A stretch of 64,000 nt of DNA from Phreatobacter stygius (GCF_005144885.1 NZ_CP039690.1:4105001-4169000); one strand, 5' to 3'; numbered from the stretch's first letter, positions 18,381 through 28,173 are shown. Notes: a model not told the origin generated them from the sequence alone. Program-made: numbers and translations.

Positions 18381-19341
18381 TGTTTAGTCCCGGCATTTGA
18401 TGGAGTGGATCGAGCCTGAATCGTTGAGGCTCTGTTGTCCAGAGTTTGCAGATGAATTCGTAGGGTGTGAGGCCCTTGAGGGTCTTCAGCCTCCGCCCGA
18501 AATTGTAGGCGCTGACGAAGTCGGCGAGATGCGCTTCGAACTGCCGGTGGCTGTCGTAGTGGTAACGCTTGACGGTGGCTTCTTTGATGGTGCGGTTCAT
18601 GCGCTCGACCTGGCCGTTCGTCCAAGGGTGCTTCACCTTGGTGAGGCGGTGCTCGATGCCGTTCTCCTGGCAGCGCATGCCGAACATGTGCGTCACGTAG
18701 CGCGCCGTCGGACCATCGGCATACCGTGGCGGGAAGGTGAACTGGATGCCGTTGTCGGTGAGAACGGTATGGATCTTGTAGGGGACGGCCTCGATCAAGG
18801 CCGAGAGGAAGGCTGACGCGGAGGTCCGCCCCGTCTTCCTGACGATCTGTACGACGGCGAATTTGCTCGTGCGATCGATGGCGACATAGAGGTACAGCTT
18901 GCCCTCAGCGGTCTGCACCTCGGCGATATCGATGTGGAAGAAGCCGATCGGATAGGATTTGAACTTCGTCTTCGCCGGCTTCTCGCCTTCGACCTCGGGC
19001 AGGCGGCTGATCCCGTGACGCTGCAGGCAGCGGTGCAGGGATGACCGCGTCAGCGTCGGGATCGTCGGCTGTAGCGCATAGAGGCAGTCGTCGAGCGGCA
19101 GCAAAGTATGCTTCCGGAAGGCGACGATCACGGCCTCTTCCTCAATCGTCAGCACTGTCGAAGTCGGGTTCTTCGGCCCGGTCGGCACATCGGTCACCGA
19201 GGTCCGCTTCTTCCACTTCGCGACCGTCTTCTGGTTAATCCCGTAGCGCTTAGACAGAGCCCTCAGGCTCTCTTGACTATGTTGTATCGCTCGACGGACC
19301 GCCTCAGTCGTCGTGGCGCTCCCGTGGAGAACCTGGCCCAT
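18376..19341 (-). CDS. IS481 family transposase
   Basis: A 321-residue DDE transposase. The N-terminal helix-turn-helix is at about 15-60 ([20 protein letters not shown]). The rve integrase core has Asp in FFHIDIAE, Asp in VLTDNGIQF and Glu in NGQVERMNR, so all three catalytic residues are present. No frameshift or stop is seen. The last codons cross the element's end: Asn from inside, Thr split between the element and the duplicated target, then TAG (18376-18378) lying wholly in the target duplication. Other genomic copies could supply transposase in trans. Confidence 0.93.
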
Positions 19342-19397
19342 AGCGCGTCCCTCGATTCCTGCATCGAGATTGCACCATCAAAGCCCGGGATCAAACA
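18381..19397 (-). mobile_element. Complete IS481-family insertion sequence
   Basis: A 1017-bp element. Its ends at 18381-18403 and 19375-19397 are inverted repeats identical at 19 of 23 positions, each beginning TGTTT and ending in GATGG on its inner side. It is flanked by a 6-bp direct duplication TCTAGG (18375-18380 and 19398-19403), which fits the NCTAGN target consensus described for IS481. It contains one intact transposase gene on the minus strand. With intact ends, intact gene and an exact duplication, the insertion looks recent. Base composition is less G+C-rich than the flanking genes. Confidence 0.95.
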
Positions 19398-19403
19398 TCT
19401 AGG

Positions 19404-20231
19404 CCCGTGGCGCAGGTGATCGCCGAGGTCGAGAAGCTGGCGCTGGCCGGCGTGCGTGAGGTCTCGCTGCTCGGCCAGAACGTCAACGCCTATCACGGCG
19501 AGAGCCCCGACGGCTCGGAATGGACCTTGCCGCGGCTGTTGCGCCGGCTGGTCGAGGTGCCTGGCATCGCGCGGCTGCGCTATACCACCAGCCATCCCAG
19601 CGAGATGACCGACGACCTGATCGCGGCGCATCGCGATCTGCCCGAACTGATGCCTTATCTGCATCTGCCGGTGCAGTCCGGTTCGGACCGCATGCTCGCC
19701 GCGATGAACCGCAAGCATACCCGCGACGACTATTTCCGCATCATCGACAAGGTGCGCGCCGCCCGCTCCGACGTGGCGCTGTCGTCCGATTTCATCGTCG
19801 GTTTTCCCGGCGAGACCGATGCCGATTTTGCCGACACCATGGATTTGATCCGCCGGGTCGGTTTCGCCGCGGCCTATTCGTTCAAATATTCGCCAAGGCC
19901 GGGCACGCCGGCCGCGACCATCGAGGGCCAGCTGCCTGATGCGCTGATGACCGAGCGGCTTCATGCCCTGCAGGCCCTGGTCACCGCGCAGCAGCGGGCC
20001 TTCCAGGACAGCCTGGTTGGCCAGGTCATCGACGTTCTCTTCGAGAAGCCCGGCCGCAATCCCGGCCAGATGGTCGGACGCTCGCCTTACCTGTCGCCGG
20101 TGCAGGTCATCGCACCGTCGTCACTTGCCGGGACAATCGCAGCTGTCCGAATCATCGGCACGCAGACAAACTCGCTTAATGGCGTTCTCGAAAATGCTCT
20201 CCATATGAAGGCAGTGCAGGCGGCGGAGTGA
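19404..20231 (+). pseudogene. miaB: 3' part of miaB, downstream of the insertion sequence
   Basis: The remaining 275 codons of miaB. The frame resumes directly after the second TCTAGG with CCC GTG GCG CAG, continuing [16 protein letters not shown] across the insertion. It holds most of the radical-SAM barrel ([59 protein letters not shown]) and the C-terminal TRAM domain. GTG 19407 could start translation, but no ribosome-binding site precedes it and the Fe-S cysteines are on the other fragment. With one target copy and the element removed, both parts join into a 478-residue MiaB. Confidence 0.93.
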
Positions 20232-20256
20232 ACCTTTCAAAGGAAGGATCGATGGT

Positions 20257-21342
20257 TTGAAAAATCCTGGTGCGGGTGGCTTCGGGCCGGATAGCGGCCA
20301 AAACATTCCCTGGCTTTCGACGCACGACTCCCAAGATGAAGCTGAAATCACGCTGGCTTTCGACGACAACCGTCTCGCCAGCCGCCTGTTCGGCCAATAC
20401 GATCAGAATCTCGCCTTCCTCGAGAAGCGCCTGAGGATCCAGGCCACCGCGCGCGGCAATCACGTCACCCTGGCAGGCCCGCCCGAACTGGGCGAGCAGG
20501 CGAAAAGCGTGCTCGAGAACCTTTATGGACGGCTCAAGGCCGGTCACGACATCACGCTCGGTGACGTCGACGGCGCGATCCGCATGACCACCTCCCAGGG
20601 CTCGCTGTTCGAGGCGGATGGCGAACCGAGGATCGGTCACGAGGAAATCGTCACGCGCAAGCGCACGGTGCGCGCCCGCACGCCGGCGCAGGATGCCTAT
20701 ATCCGGGCCTTGAAGCGCAATGAAATGGTCTTCGGCATCGGCCCGGCCGGTACCGGCAAGACCTGGCTGGCGGTCGCCCAGGCGGTTGCCCTGCTCGACA
20801 AGGGGCTGGTCGATCGGCTGATCCTGACCCGGCCGGCGGTCGAAGCCGGCGAGCGGCTCGGCTTCCTGCCTGGCGATATGAAGGAGAAGGTCGACCCCTA
20901 TCTCCGGCCGATCTATGATGCGCTCTACGATCTGATGGACGCGCCGCGGGTCGAACGCGGCATTCAGTCGACCATGATCGAGATCGCGCCGCTCGCCTTC
21001 ATGCGCGGCCGCACCCTGACCAATGCCGTGGTGATCCTGGACGAGGCTCAAAACACCACCTCGATGCAGATGAAGATGTTTCTGACCCGGCTTGGCGAGA
21101 ATTCGCGCATGATCATCACCGGCGACCCGACGCAAGTGGACTTGCCGCCCGGCATGAAATCCGGCCTGACCGAGGCGCTCGACCTGCTCGATGGCGTTCC
21201 GGGCATTGCCCAGGCCTATTTCACCGAGGACGACGTGGTCCGTCACGAACTGGTCGGCCGGATCGTCAAGGCTTATGAAGCGGCAACCCGTGCCGGCGAG
21301 CACAAGGCGCCTCATATGCCGCAGCGCATGCGCCAGGAATGA
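20257..21342 (+). CDS. PhoH family ATPase
   Basis: A 361-residue cytosolic ATPase of the PhoH/YbeZ type, which partners YbeY in rRNA maturation or decay. A KH-like N-terminal region (to about 125) is followed by the PhoH domain: Walker A GPAGTGKTWLAV near 165-176, Walker B VVILDEAQN near 260, and MIITGDPTQVDL. I choose TTG 20257, 9 nt after AAGGAAGGA; no ATG fits. Its stop overlaps the ybeY start. The insertion in miaB lies upstream in the same direction, so transcription may depend on a promoter in the element or in the miaB remnant. Confidence 0.92.
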   Translation: MKNPGAGGFGPDSGQNIPWLSTHDSQDEAEITLAFDDNRLASRLFGQYDQNLAFLEKRLRIQATARGNHVTLAGPPELGEQAKSVLENLYGRLKAGHDITLGDVDGAIRMTTSQGSLFEADGEPRIGHEEIVTRKRTVRARTPAQDAYIRALKRNEMVFGIGPAGTGKTWLAVAQAVALLDKGLVDRLILTRPAVEAGERLGFLPGDMKEKVDPYLRPIYDALYDLMDAPRVERGIQSTMIEIAPLAFMRGRTLTNAVVILDEAQNTTSMQMKMFLTRLGENSRMIITGDPTQVDLPPGMKSGLTEALDLLDGVPGIAQAYFTEDDVVRHELVGRIVKAYEAATRAGEHKAPHMPQRMRQE

Positions 21343-21848
21343 GCTACGACCCGCTTCAGGAAGCCCCGGTCCAGACCGACATCGCGCTGCTTTCCGACCT
21401 GTGGAAGGGCCTGGCCGATGCCGAAGAGACGGTACATCGGGCGGTGGCCGCTGCCGTCGCGCATCCGGAGGTCAAGCCGCCCCCGGATGCCGAATTGTCG
21501 GTGGCGCTGGCCGATGACGCCGAGGTGAAAAGGCTCAATCGGGACTATCGCGCCAAGGACAAGCCGACCAATGTGCTGTCCTTCCCGGCGACCCACGGCC
21601 CGATGCTCGGCGACGTGATCATTGCTTATGAAACGCTGGTCAAGGAAGCCGCCGACGAGGATATTGCGGTCAGCGACCACCTGACCCACTTGACGATCCA
21701 TGGGCTGTTGCATCTTTTGGGTTATGATCACGAGACTGAAGCCGAAGCCGTGACGATGGAACGCATCGAGACCGAAGTCCTTGCCAGCCTTGGCATCAAG
21801 GACCCCCACGCGACCGGGCGCATCATGCCCGATGGACCCCATGCCTGA
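21339..21848 (+). CDS. ybeY: Endoribonuclease YbeY (rRNA maturation factor)
   Basis: A 169-residue single-strand endoribonuclease used in 16S rRNA 3'-end maturation and ribosome quality control. The zinc-binding motif HxxxHxxxxxH is seen in LTIHGLLHLLGYDH (about residues 128-141), and NVLSFPA precedes it. It overlaps phoH by ATGA (21339-21342) and the CBS-domain gene by 8 nt, so the three are coupled. The N-terminal 20 residues are variable among relatives. Confidence 0.95.
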   Translation: MSYDPLQEAPVQTDIALLSDLWKGLADAEETVHRAVAAAVAHPEVKPPPDAELSVALADDAEVKRLNRDYRAKDKPTNVLSFPATHGPMLGDVIIAYETLVKEAADEDIAVSDHLTHLTIHGLLHLLGYDHETEAEAVTMERIETEVLASLGIKDPHATGRIMPDGPHA

Positions 21849-23106
21849 CCCTAGCGACAGTCGATACCGAACCACCGCGGCGGAAGCCGCAAGCCCAACA
21901 CTGCCAAATACCGCGCCCGCCGAGACCGACAAGTCCGCGGAACGCCATGAGCGCTGGATCGACCGCCTGCGCCATCGGCTCGGCCTCAGGCAGAACGCCT
22001 CGATCCGCCGCAACCTCGAAGAAGTGCTCGAGGAAAATGCGCCCGCCTCCGCCGGCTTCACGCCGGAAGAGCGCTCGATGCTCAAGAACATCCTGGAACT
22101 GCGCGAGAGCGGGGTTGGCGATCTGGCCCAGCCGCGCGCCGATATCGTCGCGGTCCAGAAGGACATGTCGCTCGGCGCCCTGATGCAGGCTTTCGAGGAC
22201 GCCGGCCATACCCGCCTGGTGGTGTTCGACGACACGCTGGACGACCCGGTCGGCATGGTTCACATCAAGGACCTGGTGACCCACCTGTTCAACGAGGCGA
22301 AGAAGGCCTCGCGCAAGCGCCGCTCCGGAACCCGCGGCGAAGCCAAGGCGGAAGCCAAATCCGGGGCCCTCGATCTCGGCGCCGTCGACCTTGCCGTGGC
22401 GCTGTCGTCGAGCCGGCTGATCAGGCCGATCCTGTTCGTGCCGCCCTCGATGCCGGCGATCGATCTGCTTGCCCGCATGCAGGCGACCCGCATCCAGCTG
22501 GCCCTGGTGGTCGACGAATATGGCGGCACCGACGGGCTGATCGCCATGGAGGATATTGTCGAGAGCATTGTCGGCGACATCGAGGACGAACATGACGTCG
22601 ACGACGGCAAGACCATCGCGGTCATCGCCGACGGCGCCTATATCGCCGATGCGCGGGCAACCCTCGAGGAGGTTCGCGACAGCCTCGGCCCGGATTTCGA
22701 TCCCGGCGAGGAGGTCAGCGACGAGGTCGATACGCTCGGCGGCTACCTGACCGTGCTTGCTGGCCATGTGCCGGTTCGTGGTGAAGTGGTGGCCGGACGC
22801 GGCGACTTCGAGTTCGAGGTGGTCGATGCCGACCCGCGCAGGGTCAAGCGCGTCAAGATCACCCGCGGCCGCGGCCTGATCGCCAAGCCGGCACGGTTGA
22901 CCCGGCGCAAGGACGAAGAGGAAGAAGTGGCACCGCTGGTCGAGGCTCCGGCGGCGCTCGCGGAGCTTCCGGTGCCGGCGCTCGACCGGCTGCCGGCCCA
23001 GGCGACCCAATTGCCGGCCTCCCCGTCGCCGACCGCCCAACTGCCGGCCAGTGAGCCGACGCCGACGCCGGCCGCCGAGCCGCGGGGCGGCGAGAGAGCC
23101 ACCTGA
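21841..23106 (+). CDS. Hemolysin family protein with CBS pair and CorC_HlyC domain
   Basis: A 421-residue protein of the CorC/TlyC type without an N-terminal membrane DUF21 domain. Residues about 80-300 hold two CBS domains (PRADIVAVQKDMSLGAL; VDEYGGTDGLIAMEDIVE), and the CorC_HlyC domain covers 275-360. An Ala/Pro-rich low-complexity tail of about 50 residues ends the protein. Relatives are linked to Mg/Co efflux or envelope integrity, with no proven role here. The start is ATG 21841, overlapping ybeY. After its stop comes a 436-nt gap, most of it a structured repeat element, before lnt. Confidence 0.88.
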   Translation: MPDPSDSRYRTTAAEAASPTLPNTAPAETDKSAERHERWIDRLRHRLGLRQNASIRRNLEEVLEENAPASAGFTPEERSMLKNILELRESGVGDLAQPRADIVAVQKDMSLGALMQAFEDAGHTRLVVFDDTLDDPVGMVHIKDLVTHLFNEAKKASRKRRSGTRGEAKAEAKSGALDLGAVDLAVALSSSRLIRPILFVPPSMPAIDLLARMQATRIQLALVVDEYGGTDGLIAMEDIVESIVGDIEDEHDVDDGKTIAVIADGAYIADARATLEEVRDSLGPDFDPGEEVSDEVDTLGGYLTVLAGHVPVRGEVVAGRGDFEFEVVDADPRRVKRVKITRGRGLIAKPARLTRRKDEEEEVAPLVEAPAALAELPVPALDRLPAQATQLPASPSPTAQLPASEPTPTPAAEPRGGERAT

Positions 23107-23130
23107 TCCGGAGGTGCTCCGTGAGGGGCA

Positions 23131-23440
23131 CTAGGTCGTGCACTCATCATGGATGGCGTCACGACGCGAGGATTTTTGGCCGGATGGCAGGAGGCTTGCC
23201 GGCGCAAGCCTCTCGGCTTGCTCAAGGCAAACCAATTGGTTTGCCGGGGTAAGTCGACGCACCAGCCGGCCAAAAGGACCGCGCCGCTTCGCGGTGGGGC
23301 GAAAATGGTCGATGGCCGCGTCGAAGCGCTTGCCCGATGGACGACATCGGGCTGCGCACTTCTCCAAATTACCAGTGTTTCTCGGCCCTCGACCATTTTG
23401 GCCCCATCGTGACGCCATCCATTAAGAGTGCACGACCTAG
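23131..23440. repeat. 310-bp multi-palindromic element (MITE-like or structured RNA)
   Basis: The ends, 23131-23164 and 23407-23440, are inverted repeats matching at 32 of 34 positions and both end in CTAG. The interior folds into three adjacent branches. Branch 1: 23174-23187 with 23262-23275 (13 of 14), enclosing a 9-bp hairpin (23191-23212) and a perfect 20-bp palindrome (23226-23245). Branch 2: a 6-bp hairpin at 23278-23295. Branch 3: 23296-23318 with 23383-23405 (21 of 23), enclosing an 8-bp hairpin (23332-23352). Open frames of 87-95 codons cross it on both strands, but they are a by-product of the symmetry. The rest of the 436-nt gap (23441-23542) holds only the lnt leader. Confidence 0.85.
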
Positions 23441-23542
23441 CTTGGGCGCGGTGCTTGACCGCCGCGCCGCACTGGTCGACACGGGTGGCATGTCGTCAAG
23501 CCTTGCCGAATCGCGACCGTCGTCGCCAGGCCGCTCGCCCGG

Positions 23543-25147
23543 ATGATCCAGCACGCCGCCCGCGCGATCATTCTGGCCTGGGGCTGGCAGCGCGCGGCGC
23601 TGGCCTTCGGCGCCGGTGCGCTCGGCGCGCTGGCCATGCCGCCGTTCGGGATCTTTCCGGTCCTGGCGATCAGCTTTCCGGTGCTCGTCTGGCTGCTCGA
23701 CGGCGCCTCGGCGGCGGGCGGCCGCTGGCGCACCCTGTTGGCCGCCGGCCGCACCGGCTGGTGGTTCGGCTTCGGTTATCATCTTGCCGGCCTGTGGTGG
23801 ATCGGCTCGGCCTTTCTGGTCGAGGCCGATCGTTTTGCCTGGCTCATGCCGGCGGCCGTCATGGCGCTGCCGGCCGGGCTCGCACTGTTCACGGCGCTTG
23901 GCACCGCCTTCGCGCGGCTGATCTGGCGGCCGGGCGCCGGGCGCATCCTGGCGCTCGGTCTTGGTCTCGGCGCCGCCGAATATCTGCGCGGCACGGTGCT
24001 GACGGGCTTTCCATGGAACCCCTATGGCTCGGCGCTGACCCAGTATCTCTGGCTTGCCCAGGCGGCCGCACTCGTCGGGATCCACGGCCTGACCCTGGTT
24101 GCGGTCCTGGTCTTTGCCAGCCCGTGCATGCTCGGCGACGATCCGGACGAGGGCTCGCGGCGGGTCGCCGTGCCGGCCGGTGCGGTGCTGGCGCTGATGT
24201 GCCTGGCGCTTTATGGCGGCTGGCGCGTCTCGACGACCCCGGTCACCATGGTGGACGGCGTCAAGCTGCGCATCGTCCAGCCGGGCATCCCCCAGGATGA
24301 CCGTTTCCGCGCCGAGGCGCGCGACTGGATTCTCACGCGTTATGCCGAGCTTTCGGACAAGGCATCCTCGCCGGAGCGCATGGGCATCAAGGATGTCACG
24401 CATCTGATCTGGCCGGAATCGGCCTTTCCGTTTTTCCTGATGTACGATCCCGAGGCGCTGACCCGCATCGCCAATCTGATCCCCGAGGGCACGACGCTGA
24501 TCACCGGCGCCGCCCGCGCCGACACCCCGCTGCCCGGCCGGCGCCTGCCCCGTGTGTTCAACTCGGCTTATGTCATCGACCATCAAGGTGCGATCACCAA
24601 TACCTATGACAAGGTCCATCTGGTCCCGTTCGGCGAATACCTGCCGTTCCACGACCGGCTGGAGGCCATGGGGCTGGAGGCGATCACGCGCGTGCAGGGC
24701 GGCTTTTCGGCAGGCGACCGTCGCCACACGATCAATCTGCCCGGTGCCCCGCCGGTCGGCATTCTCATCTGTTACGAGATCATCTTTCCCGGCGAGGTGA
24801 CGGCGCCCGACCGTCGGCCCGGCTGGCTGCTCAATGTCACCAATGACGCCTGGTTCGGCTTCACCCCCGGGCCCTACCAGCACCTGCACCAGACGGTGGT
24901 TCGCGCCATCGAGGAAGGCTTGCCGGTGGTGCGGGCCGCCAATAACGGCATATCGGCGGTGATCGATCCGCTCGGCCGGATCACGAGGTCGCTGCCGCTC
25001 GGGACCCGCGATGCCCTTGACGCCGAATTGCCGGCCGCCTTGCCGCGGACGGTGTTTGCGCGTGCCGGCCACGTGCCGCTCTGGGTCGCCTGGATCGGGT
25101 TATTGCTGGTTGTGCTGCGGCGGCGGGGCAGAACCGGGAGAATTTGA
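23543..25147 (+). CDS. lnt: Apolipoprotein N-acyltransferase
   Basis: A 534-residue inner-membrane enzyme that adds the third acyl chain to the N-terminal Cys of lipoproteins. Six or so helices occupy residues 1-220, with SFPVLVWLLDG and GFPWNPYGSAL as family motifs. A nitrilase-type periplasmic domain covers about 230-490, with Glu in WPESAFP, Lys in YDKVHLVPFGEYLP and the catalytic Cys in ILICYEIIFP. A last helix sits near 510-528. The start ATG 23543 lacks an obvious ribosome-binding site. The structured element lies directly upstream, so lnt may be less well coupled to the hemolysin gene than in relatives. Confidence 0.95.
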   Translation: MIQHAARAIILAWGWQRAALAFGAGALGALAMPPFGIFPVLAISFPVLVWLLDGASAAGGRWRTLLAAGRTGWWFGFGYHLAGLWWIGSAFLVEADRFAWLMPAAVMALPAGLALFTALGTAFARLIWRPGAGRILALGLGLGAAEYLRGTVLTGFPWNPYGSALTQYLWLAQAAALVGIHGLTLVAVLVFASPCMLGDDPDEGSRRVAVPAGAVLALMCLALYGGWRVSTTPVTMVDGVKLRIVQPGIPQDDRFRAEARDWILTRYAELSDKASSPERMGIKDVTHLIWPESAFPFFLMYDPEALTRIANLIPEGTTLITGAARADTPLPGRRLPRVFNSAYVIDHQGAITNTYDKVHLVPFGEYLPFHDRLEAMGLEAITRVQGGFSAGDRRHTINLPGAPPVGILICYEIIFPGEVTAPDRRPGWLLNVTNDAWFGFTPGPYQHLHQTVVRAIEEGLPVVRAANNGISAVIDPLGRITRSLPLGTRDALDAELPAALPRTVFARAGHVPLWVAWIGLLLVVLRRRGRTGRI

Positions 25148-25358
25148 TCGATTGGTGTCTGTACGAGATGTTTCTGGGCGCCTTGTACGGCCACGGATAA
25201 TTGGCCATAACGCGATTGTGGATAGTGGAGGTTGTGATTGGTCACCACTGGGGCAAGTGGTATCATCATCCCTCTCGCATCAGGTCCGCGTGCATAAAAT
25301 CCACGCCGGGGATCGGCGGCGTGTCCAGCATGGGTGATGGGGGTACGGAGTACATCGT

Positions 25359-25778
25359 ATGATCAAGAAGGCACCGAACCCGATCGACAAGCATGTCGGC
25401 AGCCGCGTTCGCATGCGTCGCATGATGCTTGGGATGAGTCAGGAGAAGCTCGGCGAGCGGCTCAGCCTGACATTCCAGCAGGTTCAGAAATACGAGAAGG
25501 GGACCAATCGAATCGGAGCCAGTCGCCTGCAGCAGATCTCGGCGATCCTGTCGGTTCCGGTGTCGTTCTTCTTCGAGGGTGCGCCTTCCGGCGAGCCTGG
25601 CCCGGACGGCGGCTTCCAGGAAGTCACCGGCGGTGCCTCCTATGTCGCCGATTTCCTGTCGACCAGCGAAGGCCTTGCCCTCAACCGCGCCTTCATCCGA
25701 ATCAAGGATGCCAAGGTTCGCCGCAAGGTCGTCGACCTGATCAATGCGATCGCCGGCGAGGACCAGGTCGCGCAATGA
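25359..25778 (+). CDS. XRE family helix-turn-helix transcriptional regulator
   Basis: A 139-residue regulator. The HTH_3 domain is at residues 10-66 ([19 protein letters not shown], then [21 protein letters not shown]). The C-terminal half has FFFEGAP and a Leu-rich region typical of the alphaproteobacterial regulator found between lnt and metK. Its targets are not visible. The 211 nt upstream (25148-25358) are A+T-richer than the surroundings and should hold its promoter; GGCC repeats at 25191-25206 flank an ATAATT core, but I see no firm box. Confidence 0.9.
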   Translation: MIKKAPNPIDKHVGSRVRMRRMMLGMSQEKLGERLSLTFQQVQKYEKGTNRIGASRLQQISAILSVPVSFFFEGAPSGEPGPDGGFQEVTGGASYVADFLSTSEGLALNRAFIRIKDAKVRRKVVDLINAIAGEDQVAQ

Positions 25779-25921
25779 CGGGCTGAATGACGGCTCAAAA
25801 CCCGAGGCGGCAGCCTTCGCCGGAAGGCTCGGAACGCATCTTCCGTTCTTTTTTGCGAACGAAACGGCCTTTTTGACGTTTTCGGGCTTGACCGTCGGAC
25901 AAGCTATTGCCAGAACCTCGC

Positions 25922-26043
25922 CCGCTCGGGACGTGATGCCATGTGCATTGCCCGAGCGGTCGCGCTTCATCGGCGGTGCGATCGAAGGATCCCGGTTCAC
26001 GGCGCCACCGATGCGACGGCGCCTCGTCCCGCTTGCGCGGGAC
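25922..26043 (+). promoter_or_regulatory. Structured leader of metK (two hairpins)
   Basis: A perfect 9-bp stem (25922-25930 with 25951-25959) encloses a 20-nt loop, and a second perfect 7-bp stem (26026-26032 with 26037-26043, loop TTGC) ends 9 nt before the GGAGGA ribosome-binding site. The 286-nt region 25779-26064 has no gene; an open frame continuous with metK crosses it but lacks similarity to metK N-termini. The second hairpin could gate the ribosome-binding site. I could not fit it to SAM-II or another SAM riboswitch consensus. Confidence 0.45.
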
Positions 26044-26064
26044 ATTGCCTCTGGAGGACGTTTA

Positions 26065-27276
<1,212 letters not shown>

Positions 27277-27303
27277 TCGGGCGACGCCTCATCCGTTTTG
27301 AGC

Positions 27304-27327
27304 GAAGGGGGCCTCCAGGCCCCCTTC
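27304..27327 (+). terminator. Hairpin terminator after metK
   Basis: A perfect 11-bp stem (GAAGGGGGCCT with AGGCCCCCTTC) with a 2-nt gap, 28 nt after the metK stop. The following bases GTCATAT are only mildly T-rich, so termination may be partial, letting trmB be transcribed. Confidence 0.65.
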
Positions 27328-27337
27328 GTCATATCCA

Positions 27338-27409
27338 GCCCGGATTTCTCACACGTGCTACGGCCGCCGTTGCGGTCGCGCCGCGATGGCCGGTGTGAGA
27401 AATCCGGGC
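27338..27409. repeat. 72-bp extragenic palindrome between metK and trmB
   Basis: A perfect 17-bp inverted repeat (27338-27354 and 27393-27409) encloses further nested pairs: CGGCC 27361-27365 with GGCCG 27388-27392, and GCGG 27372-27375 with CCGC 27381-27384. It follows the metK terminator at once and ends 20 nt before trmB. Its length and symmetry resemble repetitive extragenic palindromes, but there is no second copy in this window, so repetition in the genome is an inference. Confidence 0.6.
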
Positions 27410-27429
27410 CAGGAACGCCCGGACCACCG

Positions 27430-28125
27430 ATGACAAGCGACGAGAAACGACTGGCGGGGCAGGGCTCGTTCTTCGGGCGGCGCAAAGGCAAGGGCTTGCG
27501 CGCCCATCAGACCGACCTGATCGACACGCTGCTGCCACGTCTGGCGGTCGATCTCGCCGCTCCCGCCACGCCCGAGGTCCTGTTCGCCGCGCCGGTCGAG
27601 GGCGTCGTGCTGGAGATCGGTTTCGGCGGCGGCGAACATCTGGTCCGCGAGGCGCTGGCTTTTCCACGTCTCGGCTTCATCGGCGTCGAGCCCTTCGTCA
27701 ACGGCATGGCCAAGATGTTGGCCGAGATCGAGCGCAAGGCGATCGGCAATGTCCGCCTCTACACCGGTGACGGCGCCGAGGTGCTGGCCTGGCTGCCGGA
27801 AGCCTCCCTCGAACTGGTCTATCTGCTCTATCCCGATCCCTGGCCGAAGAGCCGCCATCACAAGCGCCGCTTCGTCTCCGACACGACGGTCGCGGCGATC
27901 GCGCGCCTGTTGAAGCCAGGCGGGGAATTCCGCTTCGCCACCGATATCGACCATTATGCCGAATGGACGCTCGCGCGCCTGATGCGCTCGCCGTCCTTCG
28001 CCTTCGCCGCCGAAAAGGCCCGCGACTGGACGACGCCATGGGTCGGCTGGGAATCCACCCGCTATGAGGCCAAGGCCCTGCGCGAGGGCCGGAACCCGTG
28101 CTATCTGACATTCCGGCGCGTCTAG
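27430..28125 (+). CDS. trmB: tRNA (guanine-N7-)-methyltransferase
   Basis: A 231-residue SAM-dependent enzyme forming m7G46 in tRNA variable loops. The start is ATG 27430 (MTSDEKRLAG). The basic N-terminal FFGRRKGKGLRAHQ is followed by LEIGFGGGEHL (SAM motif), GVEPFVNGMAK, and YLLYPDPWPKSRHHKRRF, the TrmB signature. The C-terminus ends with SRYEAKAL-like residues. It is separated from metK by a terminator-like hairpin and an extragenic palindrome. Confidence 0.95.
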   Translation: MTSDEKRLAGQGSFFGRRKGKGLRAHQTDLIDTLLPRLAVDLAAPATPEVLFAAPVEGVVLEIGFGGGEHLVREALAFPRLGFIGVEPFVNGMAKMLAEIERKAIGNVRLYTGDGAEVLAWLPEASLELVYLLYPDPWPKSRHHKRRFVSDTTVAAIARLLKPGGEFRFATDIDHYAEWTLARLMRSPSFAFAAEKARDWTTPWVGWESTRYEAKALREGRNPCYLTFRRV

Positions 28126-28173
28126 GGGCCAGCCCTATCGAGGACGCACCCCAGGCCGCCCCCGGAACCGCGC

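Noticed and set aside
18381-19397. The insertion as part of a composite transposon with the 310-bp element
   Set aside because: The two have different terminal sequences, and the genes between them are conserved housekeeping genes in their normal order.
19404-20231. The 3' part of miaB as an independent functional gene
   Set aside because: A GTG could start it, but the Fe-S cluster cysteines of both clusters are encoded only upstream of the insertion.
23138-23425. Open frames of 87-95 codons on both strands inside the structured element
   Set aside because: They have no ribosome-binding site or recognisable domain, and mirror frames on both strands follow from the inverted repeats.
25779-26064. 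SAM-II riboswitch in the metK leader
   Set aside because: Neither the GCTAAA tail nor the ATTTGG loop signature seen at metZ is present.
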